39,511 nt of DNA, taken from contig JABANN010000322.1 of the NCBI GenBank assembly GCA_013115125.1, positions 1 to 39,511 on the forward strand. The letters run 5' to 3'. The notes under the pieces were generated by a model, which searched no databases, was not told the DNA's origin, and was given only the letters and a program-made list of their open reading frames with translations. This document shows, piece by piece, positions 9,870 through 20,766 of this stretch. The translations under genes were made by a program, and so were the position numbers. This DNA comes from Perkinsus olseni (lineage: Eukaryota; Perkinsozoa; Perkinsida). Positions within the stretch are counted from its first letter, which is position 1. Each line of letters begins with the position of its first letter.

Positions 9870-11180
9870 TCAGGATGTTGTTACTAATGAGAAAATGATA
9901 CCCGACAGACAGGTAGGGTAAAGAGCACAGCTCACTACGAAGAGGACAGCTGCGCCCCACCACGTCACATTCGTGGCCTTCTCGACGGCCTCCCCAGCGA
10001 GATCACCACCGGCCAGCGTCCATGTTCTCTCTGTGGCCCGACTGAAGATTTTGAGGTAAAGGTAGGAAGGGGCAACAAAGGTCATGGTGTCAGCTCCTAG
10101 GAGGCCAATAAGGGCCATAGTGCTGCCCAGGGAATCTATGGTAGAGGCCAATACTAACGTTATCAGCATGAAACCAATAGTAGTAACAATATGGACCGTT
10201 CTAGTATCCTTCCAATCTGGTCGTATCATACCAATAAGGTTGATCATGGAAGCACGGGCTGGTAGGAGTAGCAAAGGGTAGGCGGAGAGAATTGCACAAG
10301 GCAAGATGACATGACCAATATGCACCGCAACGTTTTCGATCGATAAATTTTCATAGAAATTTTCCTTCACTTCGCCGCTGAGTATAGCGTAAGGGACGCA
10401 CATAGCTGGGATGAATAGCATCATCGTGAAGCCTATGGTTAGAAAGGCGACCAAGTTGAGCCTTTGAACGCTTCTTTCGCGTAGGTCCTGAGCAACAAGA
10501 AACGCATTGAAGTGGCCAGCAAAGGCAAATATGAAGACCGGAAGAACACCCAGTACTCTCAGGCCGCCACCGGTAGGCCATAGCGAGTGACTCGTCTGTG
10601 ATTCGACGTGTAGGATAACATAAGATACGCCCGCACCAACGACATAGATGAAGCCCAGGATGCCAGCCAGGTTAGCGACAGTTGTACCCGTTATGTGTCT
10701 CATAAGGCAGATAGGTAGAAGTAGAAGTAGGACCACTGAGAGGACTATGAATCGATACCCAGCACCACTGTAGGCAAGCGAGCCCGAGCTCCAATGGTCC
10801 AGGAGAAGGCCTATCAGGGTTGATGACACTTGCAAGTAGACCACATTAAAGCCTAGATTGTTGAGTATGAGGATACAGTCAATAACCCATCTTAAATGAG
10901 GCAGCCCTGCAGCATCACAGGCCGCGAAGAAGCTCAACTCAGAATCGGGCAACCTCATACAGATGGCGTTGAGGAGCATCAGAGAGAAGAGGGCGAGTGC
11001 TCCGAAGATCGTGAACATCGCCATCCCTAGGGCCCAGCCACAGGTACTCAGGGCGCTGGCCATGCTGAGTAAACCGGTGTCGATGATCGTGTTGGTGAGA
11101 GCTGCCCAACTGGTGAGGATGGTACCTGTAGGCCTTTCATGACTCACGGATAGTGTCATTACTATAAGCCTGTTCGCCAT
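9870..11180 (-). CDS. Amino-acid transporter, AAAP/SLC38-like
   Basis: Single exon, 436 aa. Amino-acid/proton or sodium symporter of the plasma or vacuolar membrane, by family. After a short polar start, the first helix region (ALTNTIIDTGLLSMASALST) matches the family's 'N..iG.GiLalP.a....G' signature. About ten further hydrophobic segments follow, with characteristic points at HFNAFLVAQDL (residues 223-233) and YPLLLLPAR (residues 304-312). The C-terminal segment ends SGIIFSLVTTS. The ATG at 11180 is the first in frame and gives a normal family length. Substrate cannot be told from sequence. Being intronless is unusual among its neighbours. Confidence 0.85.
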   Translation of the reverse strand: MANRLIVMTLSVSHERPTGTILTSWAALTNTIIDTGLLSMASALSTCGWALGMAMFTIFGALALFSLMLLNAICMRLPDSELSFFAACDAAGLPHLRWVIDCILILNNLGFNVVYLQVSSTLIGLLLDHWSSGSLAYSGAGYRFIVLSVVLLLLLPICLMRHITGTTVANLAGILGFIYVVGAGVSYVILHVESQTSHSLWPTGGGLRVLGVLPVFIFAFAGHFNAFLVAQDLRERSVQRLNLVAFLTIGFTMMLFIPAMCVPYAILSGEVKENFYENLSIENVAVHIGHVILPCAILSAYPLLLLPARASMINLIGMIRPDWKDTRTVHIVTTIGFMLITLVLASTIDSLGSTMALIGLLGADTMTFVAPSYLYLKIFSRATERTWTLAGGDLAGEAVEKATNVTWWGAAVLFVVSCALYPTCLSGIIFSLVTTS

Positions 11181-11324
11181 ACCACACCTTCGTCAATTCA
11201 TCCCCACCCTCGACGCAACAATCAAATGCCAACCAGAGGAAAATATTTAACTTTTGTGCATCCCCTGTTTACCACCAGCACCACCGCCAGTAGTATCTCT
11301 TCTCCTATACGTTAACTCAGCTTC

Positions 11325-12095
11325 TCATACGGGCTTGATTCTGAAGTGCAGGCCGATCAACGAAAACACGAAGCACTTCAAGTCCTGAACAACAACAGCA
11401 ACAATCACATCAGCTCCTGCTAGCACCAAGGTCAATAGTACCTGGACGAGGTAGTAGAAGGTCTTGAGTCCATCAGGATCCTTCGAGTTGGCCACGTCGT
11501 GCATTGAGCCGATCTTGCTGGTAGTGAAGGACAGGTGTATCTGACAATAGCGGCGACTGCCATCACTCAGCGAGTCCGCAACAACGCTACAGCTTCCTTT
11601 CCAGCTCCACCCCCCAAGATGATCTCCAGCTCCTGACGGCCGATCTGAGAGGACAGGACGACCATTAGAGGTGAGGGCGGCTGTTGGCGATGAGTACCTT
11701 ATCGGGCACCGGCCATAGGTTGTCATCCTCCTTGGCTATTTTACTATCATCAACAATACGTCGGAGCTCCTGAGCGGTTAACATCGTGAAAGTAGCATAA
11801 AATTAAAGAGGGGAGGCTCACGCTGAGGACCGCCTGGCTGACGTAGGCCTCTTTTCGGATCATCGAATCCTGTTTGTAGTTCGAGTTGTTGGCGTAACGG
11901 AGACGTCCGTCGGGACGAAACTCAAACTCTAGGAACTCATGGCCGAATTTTCCTAATCATAAGCGACCCCTTTGACGCCACCTTGACCCCGCTAGTACTA
12001 CCCTTATGGCCGACATAATATCGGACGTAGAAGTCATTGTCGGCCATGGCGGTGGAGCCCTGCTGCTGCTGCTGCTGCTGCTGGGAGGTGTCCAT
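11325..12095 (-). CDS. MAGOH: Mago nashi (exon junction complex subunit), six exons, one join out of frame
   Basis: Mago binds Y14 in the exon junction complex and marks spliced mRNA. Exons: 12095-12002, 11952-11822, 11769-11698, 11644-11611, 11540-11442 and 11384-11325; introns 49-70 nt. Readings include [53 protein letters not shown] and [19 protein letters not shown], near identical to Mago across eukaryotes. The N-terminus has an extra 16 residues with eight Gln before MADNDF; the ATG at 12047 would give the canonical start. The fourth join is odd. The donor GTGGAG sits in a run of six G (11610-11615), and joining to ATACACC (11540) is one base out of frame. It would be perfect with five G. 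This may be an assembly error or non-canonical splicing. Confidence 0.85.
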
Positions 12096-12528
12096 TATTA
12101 TGGTAATAATAAGACACAAGGCTGATGGTAGACTATTATGAGCGCAAGCTATCCATAGTGTATCCTAGGAGTCCCGTCACTGCGCCACGAAATTCCCTGT
12201 GGAGGTGCCCTCTGAAGGCTTTCCCTGCGAGGTGGTGGAGAGGGCAAGGCGGGAGAGGCGTAAGGAGGGGCACCTGTGAGCTGCTAATCGATTAGGGATT
12301 GCCTTGAAGTGAAGGGGGAAATGCCGCCGACCCTTGAGACGTGCCAAACTCAAACGAGGTTGATGGTGGGTTGGCAGAGGGCCTGTAAGGACGGAGAAAG
12401 GGGCGGAGGTGAAGGACGTGCTGCGAAGAGGACTGGAAAAAAACGGAATTTTGAGGAAATACAAGAGTAAGCAAGATGGCAAGATTTAGTGAGGAGTTCT
12501 CGCTTTGAGAGAGCATCGTGCGTTGATT
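12096..12528. other. Divergent promoter region
   Basis: It lies between the starts of Mago (-) and the Cys-repeat gene (+). The minus frame at 12177-12482 is rich in Ser, Leu and Pro but matches no family and is probably a shadow. The interval should hold both promoters. Confidence 0.4.
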
Positions 12529-13789
12529 ATGAATCTCCAATATCCTGACGGGACTGCGTTGAAGAGCTCATCGGTACCTCCTTCTCGGCAGCAGGTTGCC
12601 AGTGTGCCGCAGCGGCCGGCAACAACAGGGGTAGTAAGAGGGGTGACACGAAGGGGAGGGAAGCTAACAGAAGCGTCACGTGCTAGGATAGAACCGGGTA
12701 CCTTTCAGGTTGTAGACATGGGAGAGTACCAGGAGGGCAGGGATGCCCAGGAATGGCTGGAAAAAGGCTATCGGCGTGTTCGGGTGTTCCATCACCATCA
12801 TCATTACCACGTCCTCGTCAAGAAGCCCGTTGCCACCCCACCTCGCGATCGGCATCTTCGCTCTCCTTCGACCTCTCCGACCCCTCCCTCAGTAGACCCC
12901 TGCATGGCTCTTCGTCAAACCAGCCATATTGTCTCAGTTGACCCTACCCTCCCTCTCCGGCCAAGAGACCGTGGCAGCTTTACTGCGCAAAGGCGGACGA
13001 ATGGTGTATCGAAGCCAGCGTAAGGTAGTCCAATGGTCATCCGCTGTGCCACTACTCCTTCTCCTACTAGTTACCAGTCGGTTGAGGGCCCCTCTCAGCC
13101 TTGCTCGATGTCCATGCCCGGTGCCACGTGGATTAATCTAGGCTCGAGTATTGCGTTGGCTAAGTGCCTCAGATATCCTCCTACCCTTCAGTTGTTCTTG
13201 TAGCTTTCCTATAGGATGTCCTCTTGTACCACAGACAGGCCGTATCGGTGAGAAAAGAACCGGCATTCCCTTCCTTTGACCATGGTCGTCCTTTTGCAGG
13301 TTCCTGCTCCCCTTCCATCATCGGGCAGGTGTGTTCCACCTGCCAGGGCCGGGCGACGCTACCAAGGGGGTCGATGAGCCTGTGGAGGAGGTACCACGGA
13401 GGGGCACCAGCACAGAGCCTACCGAGGCCTCCACCCCGGGGTGCATCATCTGCTGCGGTCGGTATTGCGGGACCACAGCAGAGATGTGCCCGCAGTGTGA
13501 AGGGGCGGTCGCAGGCCTGGACTCGGTGGCCAGCGAGTGTGGCGCATCCAGAGGGGGTGTCTGCTCCCTTTGCATGGGGCCAGGGACACCTGGCACGTCG
13601 ATATGCGGTGCTTGTGAGAGTGCAGCCATGGAGGCGACGGAGCAGACTGACAGGACACAGCTGGCTAGGAGAATCAACTTCGAAGGAGTGGGTGAGTCAG
13701 ATGCGACGAGTAAGATAGGCTCAATACCGCCGGCCCCTCCGACCCCATCTCGCACAGCTGTTGTCTTCACGTTGAGGCCAATGCCATGA
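12529..13789 (+). CDS. Cys-repeat protein of unknown function with a 15-nt apparent intron
   Basis: About 380 aa. Exons 12529-13019, 13071-13199, 13215-13247 and 13300-13789; introns 51, 15 and 52 nt; all joins keep frame. Residues 1-100 include EPGTFQVVDMGEYQEGRDAQ and a HHHHHYH run. The middle is basic and Pro/Ser-rich. The C-terminal part has two zinc-ribbon-like units, CIICCGRYCG...MCPQCE and VCSLCMG...SICGACE, each with two CxxC pairs. The 13200-13214 segment gtagctttcctatag contains the only in-frame stop between exons 2 and 3 and has GT..AG ends. If it is not spliced, the product ends there at about 207 aa and a second frame starts 12 bases later. No known family is recognised. Confidence 0.6.
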
Positions 13790-13934
13790 TACGCTGCTTG
13801 CTAACTCGACCGTCTGTGCTAGGCATGTTCCGGGTTTCTCGTTTTTATTATCATCACTGGCTTGAGTTCGGCGGTGAGAGCTTACGCGTATGGAGTAGCT
13901 TTTGTTGTTGTTGTTGTTGTCGCTGTTAGTCTCT

Positions 13935-16900
13935 ATGTCGGATAGTGACAGCAGGCTCTCAACCACCAGTTGGGACGTCGACCCTTCCTCCCTTCCACCG
14001 GGCATCACTCCCGAGTTCGGCCCCTTGGCTGACCCCAAGCGGTATATGATAGGTCGAGAAATTGGCGCTGGTGCCACGGCCCGCGTCTTCAAGTGCAAAC
14101 GACAGAAGGACGGGAGAGTTTTTGCTGTGAAGTGTCTCTTCGTGCAGCGGGCTCGTCTTTCTGAGGAGTTCGACCGGGAGCTAGATGCCCTCCATAAGGA
14201 AATCGGCATCCTCTCCCGGCTGAAGCATCGGAACATCGTGGCCCTGTTCGATGTAGTGGAGACCCAGGCGGCAGTTTACATTGTGATGGAGTACGTCGGT
14301 GGTGGCGAGCTCTTCGACTATGTCGTTGACAACGAGAATTTCAATAACGAGAACGTCATTCGCTTCGTCTTCTGCCAAGTCGTGGATGCCCTTCTGTACC
14401 TGCACGTGAATGGTGTAATACATCGAGATTTGAAGCCTGAGAATATCCTGGTCTCTAGTATGGCCACCAGCTGTCCCTCTGGTTACGAGGAAGTCCCTGG
14501 AGACATGCCAGCCTACCCGATTGTCAAACTCGCTGATTTCGGCCTGTCGAAGGCTGTGCAAAATGCATCCAGTCTGGCCATGACGTGGGTTGGTACTCCC
14601 CAGTACTGGGCACCAGAGGTCATCAAAGCCCAGGAGGACAAGGTTGGATACGATGGCCGAGCGGACAACTGGAGTCTTGGCGTCCTACTCTATGTCATGC
14701 TAGGTAGTATCAGCGGTCGCGGGGATTCACCATCGGATCATTCACGGTAGTTTTCTTTGCTCGGGGGGGAGATCATCGCGGGGCTGGCGTGGAGTGCGTA
14801 GTGTGATGGCGCTCGAGTTTGCTGCATCAGCAAAATGCTCGTCTTCATCATTCTCTGGCTTCCGGGAATTAGATGCTGCCCGTGTCGCGCCGCTCATTTC
14901 CCTGCTCGAGAGGGGAGATCGTCATGGGCCTGAAACATACCCCCCAAAGTGTCTAGTCTTACGGTGCTCGGGTTCACTGCATCAGGGAGAAGCTTGTCTT
15001 TATTGTTTTATGGTTTCCGCCAATCAGTATTGTGGATGCTCGCTTTCCGTGTGTCTCAGGTAAACGGTACCCCTTCACGGGTCAGCACATGAACGACCAG
15101 ATCCGAGTAGGGCAGTTCAAGTTCCGCAAGATGGACCACGTCAGCGCTGAAGCTAAGGACTTGGTCTCGCGGTTGATTGTGGTCAACCCCAACGATCGCA
15201 TATCACTTGAGGACGCCCTCGGCCATCCCTGGCTGAAGAACTTCCCTCCCGCCCAGGCCCTGCAGCAGATCTGGGTCCCCGAGTCTCGAGTGCCCCAGCT
15301 CATTGAGCTCTACTCCACCCTCACCGCACGGGCCATAGGCTACGAACCGGCCGCCCCGGTAACGAAGACGTCTACCGTGCTAAAACCGACCAGCATAGCG
15401 GAGGCGCCCAGCCCATTGGCCAGCTTCCACGAGCCTGGGGAGGACTCGCCAATGACGATTGATGATGATGACTATTCTCCTATTGAAGGGGTGCAAGTTG
15501 AGCATTTGAACTCCCATAAGCCTATCGAGTCTGGTGATGTCACTCGGAAGCCCTCCCGGCAGGAGGAGCACCATCATCAGCACGCTTCCTGGGCGGTGCA
15601 GAATCGAAGCGGATCTCGGTCGCCGGTGTCTGATGCAGCCAACAGGGTTGTCGTACCAAACTTGGCGGCGAACCTCGGCAAGAAGGCGGCCCAAGATTTC
15701 CGTCTCGACGAGCTGTGCACAGCCCAGCTGAATATTCTCAAGATTTTCCAGCAGATCTACATTCACTTTCGGCATCATCCTGTGGTCGCCCAACTCGTCC
15801 AGGCTATGATTTTCGAGGCCCGTGAACTTCAAACCCAAACTACGGTAATGCTCAGTCGCTGTGGTGACATCGCTGAGGTCGTTCGGAAGGATCTCTCTGA
15901 TATGGTCCTGTTTGCCGAGGAAGGCATGCCGGACGAAGCGATGGCTGGTCTGGATTCGGTGAAGGCGAAGTTGCAGGGCATGTCTACGAGCTCGGAGGAG
16001 CTCCACGCCCATTATGTGGAGTTCGAAGGGAAGGTGCAGAAGATCATAGTGGGTCTGCCAACTACGGTGGTTGGGGTACCACCAGCACAACAACGCGAGA
16101 TCACAGCCAAGGCCATTCTGGATGCCAAAGAGGTTATCGACTCCGACGTTAAGATGTCCACGGATGGACCTAAGATATCCTTCGTAGAGACCACTTCCAG
16201 TGCTAATGGTAGTAGTGTGGGTGGTGGTGGTGGTGGTGACAGTGCCACTAAGAGGACCGTGAGTCGACGGTCTAAGCGGGCTAACGAGCGGTTGGATTCC
16301 CTGCTGGATAGACTGCGCAACCTCCCCCCAGATGAGAAGGTTATATCCACTGCGGATGGAAAGGGTGATGCCATCGACCCCGAGGCGGCGGAGCTTCTGG
16401 ATCTACCATTCCTGGCGGCTGGCTATGTTGGTGGATATTCTCAAGAGCATAAGAAGCCAGGGGCGAGCTCGGATGAATCTGCTGAGGTTTCGGATAAGGA
16501 ACTTGATTCGCCACGGGGGACGGCATGGGCCACTCCCGAGAGGGCGTCGAAGAAGTCGGGTGAAGACGAGTCGAAGAGTTCGGGGAAGGGTCCGGTCAAC
16601 GGCAGCTCGGAAGCGACAGGCCAGCTCGCTGTGGCTCGCAAGCAGCCGAATGGTGCCCCGGACCCCACAGCAGCGCTAATCGCTGATTCCATGCGCAAGC
16701 TGAGAAGAATCGATCAGATCCTGCACAAAGTGACGGTGTTCTGGCAGGGAGTTGATCAGTCTGTGGCGAAGCTGTCTGATATGAGAGAGAACGCGGCCAG
16801 GCTTTTGGCTGGGACGACTAAGTCGGCCCGGATTTTGGCGGTTTTTAGGGACAGGGCTCGGGAATATGATGAGTTTTGGAAGACCTATGAGGACGTCTGC

Positions 16901-17134
16901 AAGCAGTACGCTGATGCTTCAACGCGTCAAATGCAGGCTTACTTGGAGGACATGAACTTGGTCTATGCGCAAGTCGATGATTTTGATTTGAAAAGTGCCG
17001 CTGCCGCTGCTGCTGGCGGTGCTCGAGACGGGGACGCTTCGCCCCCGCCGGCTCCAAGCTTGGTTGCTCGACAAGGGTCAGCAGCTTCCATGCGACTCGC
17101 CCTGGCTGATGCCACTGGTGCTGGTAGTCGGTGA
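13935..17134 (+). CDS. CAMK-like Ser/Thr protein kinase with a long helical C-terminal extension
   Basis: 947 aa in two exons, 13935-14703 and 15060-17134; the join restores G|GT as Gly. Kinase domain at residues about 36-300: glycine loop GAGATARV (44-51), Lys67 in FAVK, Glu89, HRDLKPEN (163-170), DFG (201-203), APE (226-228), and a DNWSLGVLLYVML helix typical of CAMK and Chk2-like kinases. All catalytic residues are present. An insert of about 20 residues lies between HRDLKPEN and DFG. After the kinase domain come a low-complexity linker, a helical block (about residues 495-600), a Gly/Ser run, a basic segment, and a second helical block (about 805-910). The tail resembles no named domain I know. 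Start: the ATG at 13935 is preferred over one 33 bases upstream that would add a hydrophobic Leu run. Confidence 0.85.
14704..15059 (+). other. Kinase intron containing an internal tandem duplication
   Basis: This 356-nt intron is several times longer than most others here. It is made largely of two related units of about 145 bp (about 14760-14903 and 14904-15050). They share gctcg..gggagatc, ctgcatcag, a tcttcat/tctttat stretch and ggcttccg/ggtttccg in the same order. Confidence 0.6.
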
Positions 17135-17863
17135 TGATGATGATGAGGATGAGGATGCTTTGGACGGCTCGCTGTTTCGATAGTTGACGATAATGTGCGA
17201 TGATGAAACTATCTCGAGTAGTGATACTTCTGGCCCTATACAATTTCCACTTCTTGGGTATCGTTCGGGGAGTTGTGTTGTGAGTCGGTGTTGCCAGTGG
17301 GAAGAGGACAGCCATTTCGGTAAATCACGGAGAACCCACTGAGGAGCCAGAGGGTACTAACTGCTCTAAAATTCACCCTTAGTTCGGCTTCGACTCGACC
17401 ATAGCGTCGAGGTGCAGCTTGTGGATTCGCGTGCTCTATGAAAGCTGTCCATCAGCTGTCACTTGAGCAGCCATTGAGCTGTCCTGCTACTTAGGAGTAT
17501 AATCAAGTGGAAGGGCTTAGTATCATGCGATAGTCGCGAGAGTCTTTTTGAAGACCGGCTGCGGAGTCGTCGCCAGGACGATCCTTGAAAGTACCGTGGC
17601 AAAGCAAAATCCTCTACCTCAGTTTTTGAATGGCAGTGCTCCCGCGGGACAAGTCTGGGATGAGCGGCCTTGACTGAGCCGTTTCGACTCGGTCGTTTCG
17701 CTCTTCACAGAAACTGCCGATCCGTTTCTGTCGACATGAAACCGTAACGTTCACAGCTTTGAGCAGTTAATTAGCATGAAGCGGACTCTGACTCGGGACC
17801 ACAGCTGTATGCGCAGCAACTGTCTTCACCGACGATTCTTTAGTTCACTTCGCTTCCAAAATC
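17135..17863. other. Intergenic spacer
   Basis: It starts with a GAT-rich microsatellite (17131-17157). It contains the 3' end of the kinase transcript and the promoter of the left secreted gene. No gene was seen. Confidence 0.5.
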
Positions 17864-19015
17864 ATGCCTTCTGCGGTATCTGCCGTCTCCTTAGCTCTCA
17901 CAGGCTTCCTACTCCTGCACGAGGCGGCTGGCGATAAACTGAAGCGCCCCGATAAGGATAAGAAGAAATGTGAGCTGACGGGAAGCCGATCGTATCAGTT
18001 CATCTCGCCGATCGGACTTCTTTTGCACCTTCAGGGGAGCCGAAGGTCTTCGCCGCATCGAAGAATGTGAACTACAACCTCTACGCCAACGGGAGGGGTT
18101 GGGTCAAGTCAAACGGCAAATCCGATTGTGATGGTAAATGGAAGGACGCTGAGACGTACGGCGCCCGGAAGAAGAAAATCAAACAGTAAGTTCACTCCAG
18201 GCCTCTTCCCATTCAGCCAATCCGTGGATTTCGCTTTCAGATTTTGTATCCGTTTGCACGAGAAGCATCAAGACGATAGAGGATATACTGATGCACCCAA
18301 AAGATATGGTCAGTCGACACCCCTCCTGCTACAGGGAGTTGATTTGTTGCGATCGATCTGTCAGATTGCCGACTTGATCCGAATGATAATGGAAATGACC
18401 ACGGCCGTAAAAACCGTGACTGGCTGTAGGCGAAGCTTCCCTGTTAAGAATTCGAGTATCCCTTTTTCAAATCACAGGTGTTACGAGAAGGAGATGGACT
18501 ATGTTTTGATGCCGCCCCATGGCCCCGGGCTCAACTCGACTTGTCCTTCGACCAACCCGTGGCTACAACGTGCTCTGTCGTGTAAGTCGAATACGCTGGC
18601 ATGATGCGCTCTCTTCTCCGGTTCGATCGGCAATTTGTCTTCCTCAGGGTATCCGCGTGATAGTCCACCCAAGTGGTGTGAATATAACTGGTTCGAGAAG
18701 AGGCAAGTCTGCTGGTGTATGCCCGGCTTCTATCGGGAATCACCGTATGACAAGTCGCTGTCTAAAAGGTGAAGTTCTCACGGCAGATTATTCTTTATCT
18801 CATTTATGTTTTCCTTCAGAGGTTGTCCAGACGAAGAGATATTCATCGTACCAAACTTCGTCAAGCGCACTGACCTCCGCAAACTTGAAGCGAACGACGG
18901 GTCTTCTGCACCAATGATTGATGGGACTTTGGTTGAGGAATCCTCTACTGAGGACTGTACCTGCCCATCAACGTCTGCTGCATTCGAAGACCTTTCCAAT
19001 CTCCGCGTCCGCTGA
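17864..19015 (+). CDS. Secreted protein, left copy of an inverted gene pair, seven exons
   Basis: 268 aa. Exons 17864-17969, 18035-18185, 18241-18308, 18365-18425, 18478-18581, 18648-18768 and 18820-19015; introns 51-66 nt; every join keeps frame. Signal peptide MPSAVSAVSLALTGFLLLHE, then a very basic KLKRPDKDKKK. The middle is rich in Trp, Tyr and Cys: NYNLYANGRGWVKSNGK, CYEKEMDYVLMPPHGPG, KWCEYNWFEKRQVCWCMPGFY. The C-terminal part is acidic (EESSTEDCTC). No known domain is recognised; the paired cysteines suggest a disulfide-bonded extracellular protein. The exon structure is identical in the right copy (22099-23238), which strongly supports the model. Confidence 0.8.
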
Positions 19016-19234
19016 GACCGAAGTCTGGTTTTGGGATGAAGTCTTGACGATTATGAAAGTCGATAATTGATGATACGACCGGACACTGTTTACTATCAGT
19101 TTTGCCGCATATGGCAATGTTGATGTAGTCGTCCTTATAAACAACATGCCGCACTCCCTTTAACTGCGCATGTGAAGTCTGTGTGAAACTACGGAAGTTC
19201 TTAAAGGAATTGGTGTGTTGAGTTATTCGGACCC
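17875..19234 (+). repeat. Inverted repeat, left arm (1.36 kb)
   Basis: This arm is the reverse complement of 21890-23236. Paired coordinates add up to 41111 to 41114 along the arm, so only a few single-base indels separate the arms. Long blocks are identical. Similarity ends at 'ggtgtgttgagtt' near 19234. Confidence 0.9.
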
Positions 19235-19259
19235 ATTGGTTCATCGGGACAGGTAACAT
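18945..19259 (-). CDS. Possible gene antisense to the 3' end of the secreted gene
   Basis: A 104-aa open frame starts at the first in-frame ATG (19259). The stretch VPMNQWVRITQHTNSFKNFR ... VVYKDDYINIAICGK ... PVVSSIIDFHNRQDF is well balanced in composition and looks coding. Its stop lies inside exon 7 of the secreted gene, so the genes would overlap tail to tail. The right arm (21960-22169 on +) keeps the last 69 codons but loses the start, because the duplication ends nearby. No family is recognised. It could also be a chance frame. Confidence 0.3.
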   Translation of the reverse strand: MLPVPMNQWVRITQHTNSFKNFRSFTQTSHAQLKGVRHVVYKDDYINIAICGKTDSKQCPVVSSIIDFHNRQDFIPKPDFGLSGRGDWKGLRMQQTLMGRYSPQ

Positions 19260-20766
19260 AAGCCTTTGACATTCATCATCACGATTGTAACATTTTCTTA
19301 CAGCCTCGTGAGAAATGAAACGCAGGAAATGTGTATCACATCTCAACGCGCCGAGATTTTTGCTCAGTTAGACTAGCGCCAATGCACCTTGGGATAATCG
19401 CTCGCGTTCCCGCTTTTGGGTCGATCCAAAGGATATTTCTAACCTATTACACCCAATTGACATGATACCGAGCGAATCTAAAGCTGATCGTAACACAGAT
19501 TCGGAAAGCACGTGTGGTTGGAGATACAGTTCGAGCCGGAGTCGTTACCTCACCCTGCTCGTCCCCTATTTTGTGTTTGGCACACAACTCTGCCGGTCTC
19601 ACCTAGCGGCAGGTGTCAGCCCATTGCAGGACCCTTGTGCCCGCCCTGGCCATTAGCTGTGGCAGTGTGCCCAACACACCGATTTTTGTCTTTCTTCCTC
19701 TTTCTTTGTACGGGGCAGGTTCAGCGTCCGATTCATTGATGTATATCGGCATAGTGCCCTGTCGTGCTCGGTCGGCGGTTGTATATGGATATTGCTGTAT
19801 ATCTGCTTAATCGAGCCGCTGAGTCAAGATGATAGCCCAATCCTGTGGTGTCTTGTGTTCGAGTCGAGTTTGGCACGCGAAGGCAATGAACTGTACAGCG
19901 TAACCCAACAGGGCGATCGCTCGCAATCTCTCAAACTTTGCATATCCTATGACGCTGGGCTCTATTTCGTCCTCCATATCACCCTCTCGTTAAAGCGAAG
20001 AGATTTATCCAACTTGTGCTTTCAGAGCCTGATAAATTCCCCCGTGGTTGTTTGGCAGTCAACAATACCTTGCTGAACAAGACCAGGAGAGACCTCAACG
20101 CAAAAAAGTACCACTTTGTTGAAAAACTTGTTGATAGTCGATTTGAAACGATTTAAGCAAATAATCATCAATAACTTCCAATACTACAACGGCCGACAAA
20201 ACAAAATTGTGAATGGGGAATATTCACTATTTCATACGGTTGATAGCGAGGGTCCGTTAAATAAACTCACCCATCGTTATCAAGATGCATGAGACAGATT
20301 CTATCACAAGAAAAACTGAGATGAATCGAAGTACATCTCGATGAAAACACTTGAAAAAAAGTGATGCGAACGAGCTCAGAATGTCTCGTGGGTGAGATAA
20401 CCCTGATGAGCAATACGCATTACTGAGACACTGGAAATGGTTCCTCGATAAGCGTATCACTAGGCGTCGAACACTCAAACCAAGCACAGCCCAGAAGTGT
20501 TACAGCAGCATGGTAGTAATACTCGCATGTCGAGGGTGCCAGCTCGGCAAATGAAGACGAGCGAAGAAGCTACGAATGAGACTGAAAATTCACGTACAGA
20601 TTGGCAGAGGTTTAGTGCCCTATGTTCTGCCGTCGCTCAAAGCTTTGGACGTGCAAGTGTCAAATAAGCTCGACGACGGACGGTTTGGGGTTGATTTATT
20701 AGCCGCCGGTCTTCGGTGCCCAACGGTTGAAAGGAATGCTGGAAAAGGAGATGGAGCGGATGCATT
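19260..20766. other. Spacer of the inverted duplication, left part
   Basis: No supported gene was found. Several 60-95 codon frames on both strands lack recognisable features. 20100-20240 is AT-rich. The right part of this strip probably holds the 3' end of the membrane-protein transcript (-). Confidence 0.4.

Noticed and set aside
11325-11726. A 133-aa single-exon reading of the Mago 3' region
   Set aside because: It reads through two introns. Only the spliced version matches Mago.
15380-16093. 237-codon minus-strand frame
   Set aside because: It is a full shadow of the kinase coding exon, caused by codon bias, with His- and Leu-rich composition and no family match.
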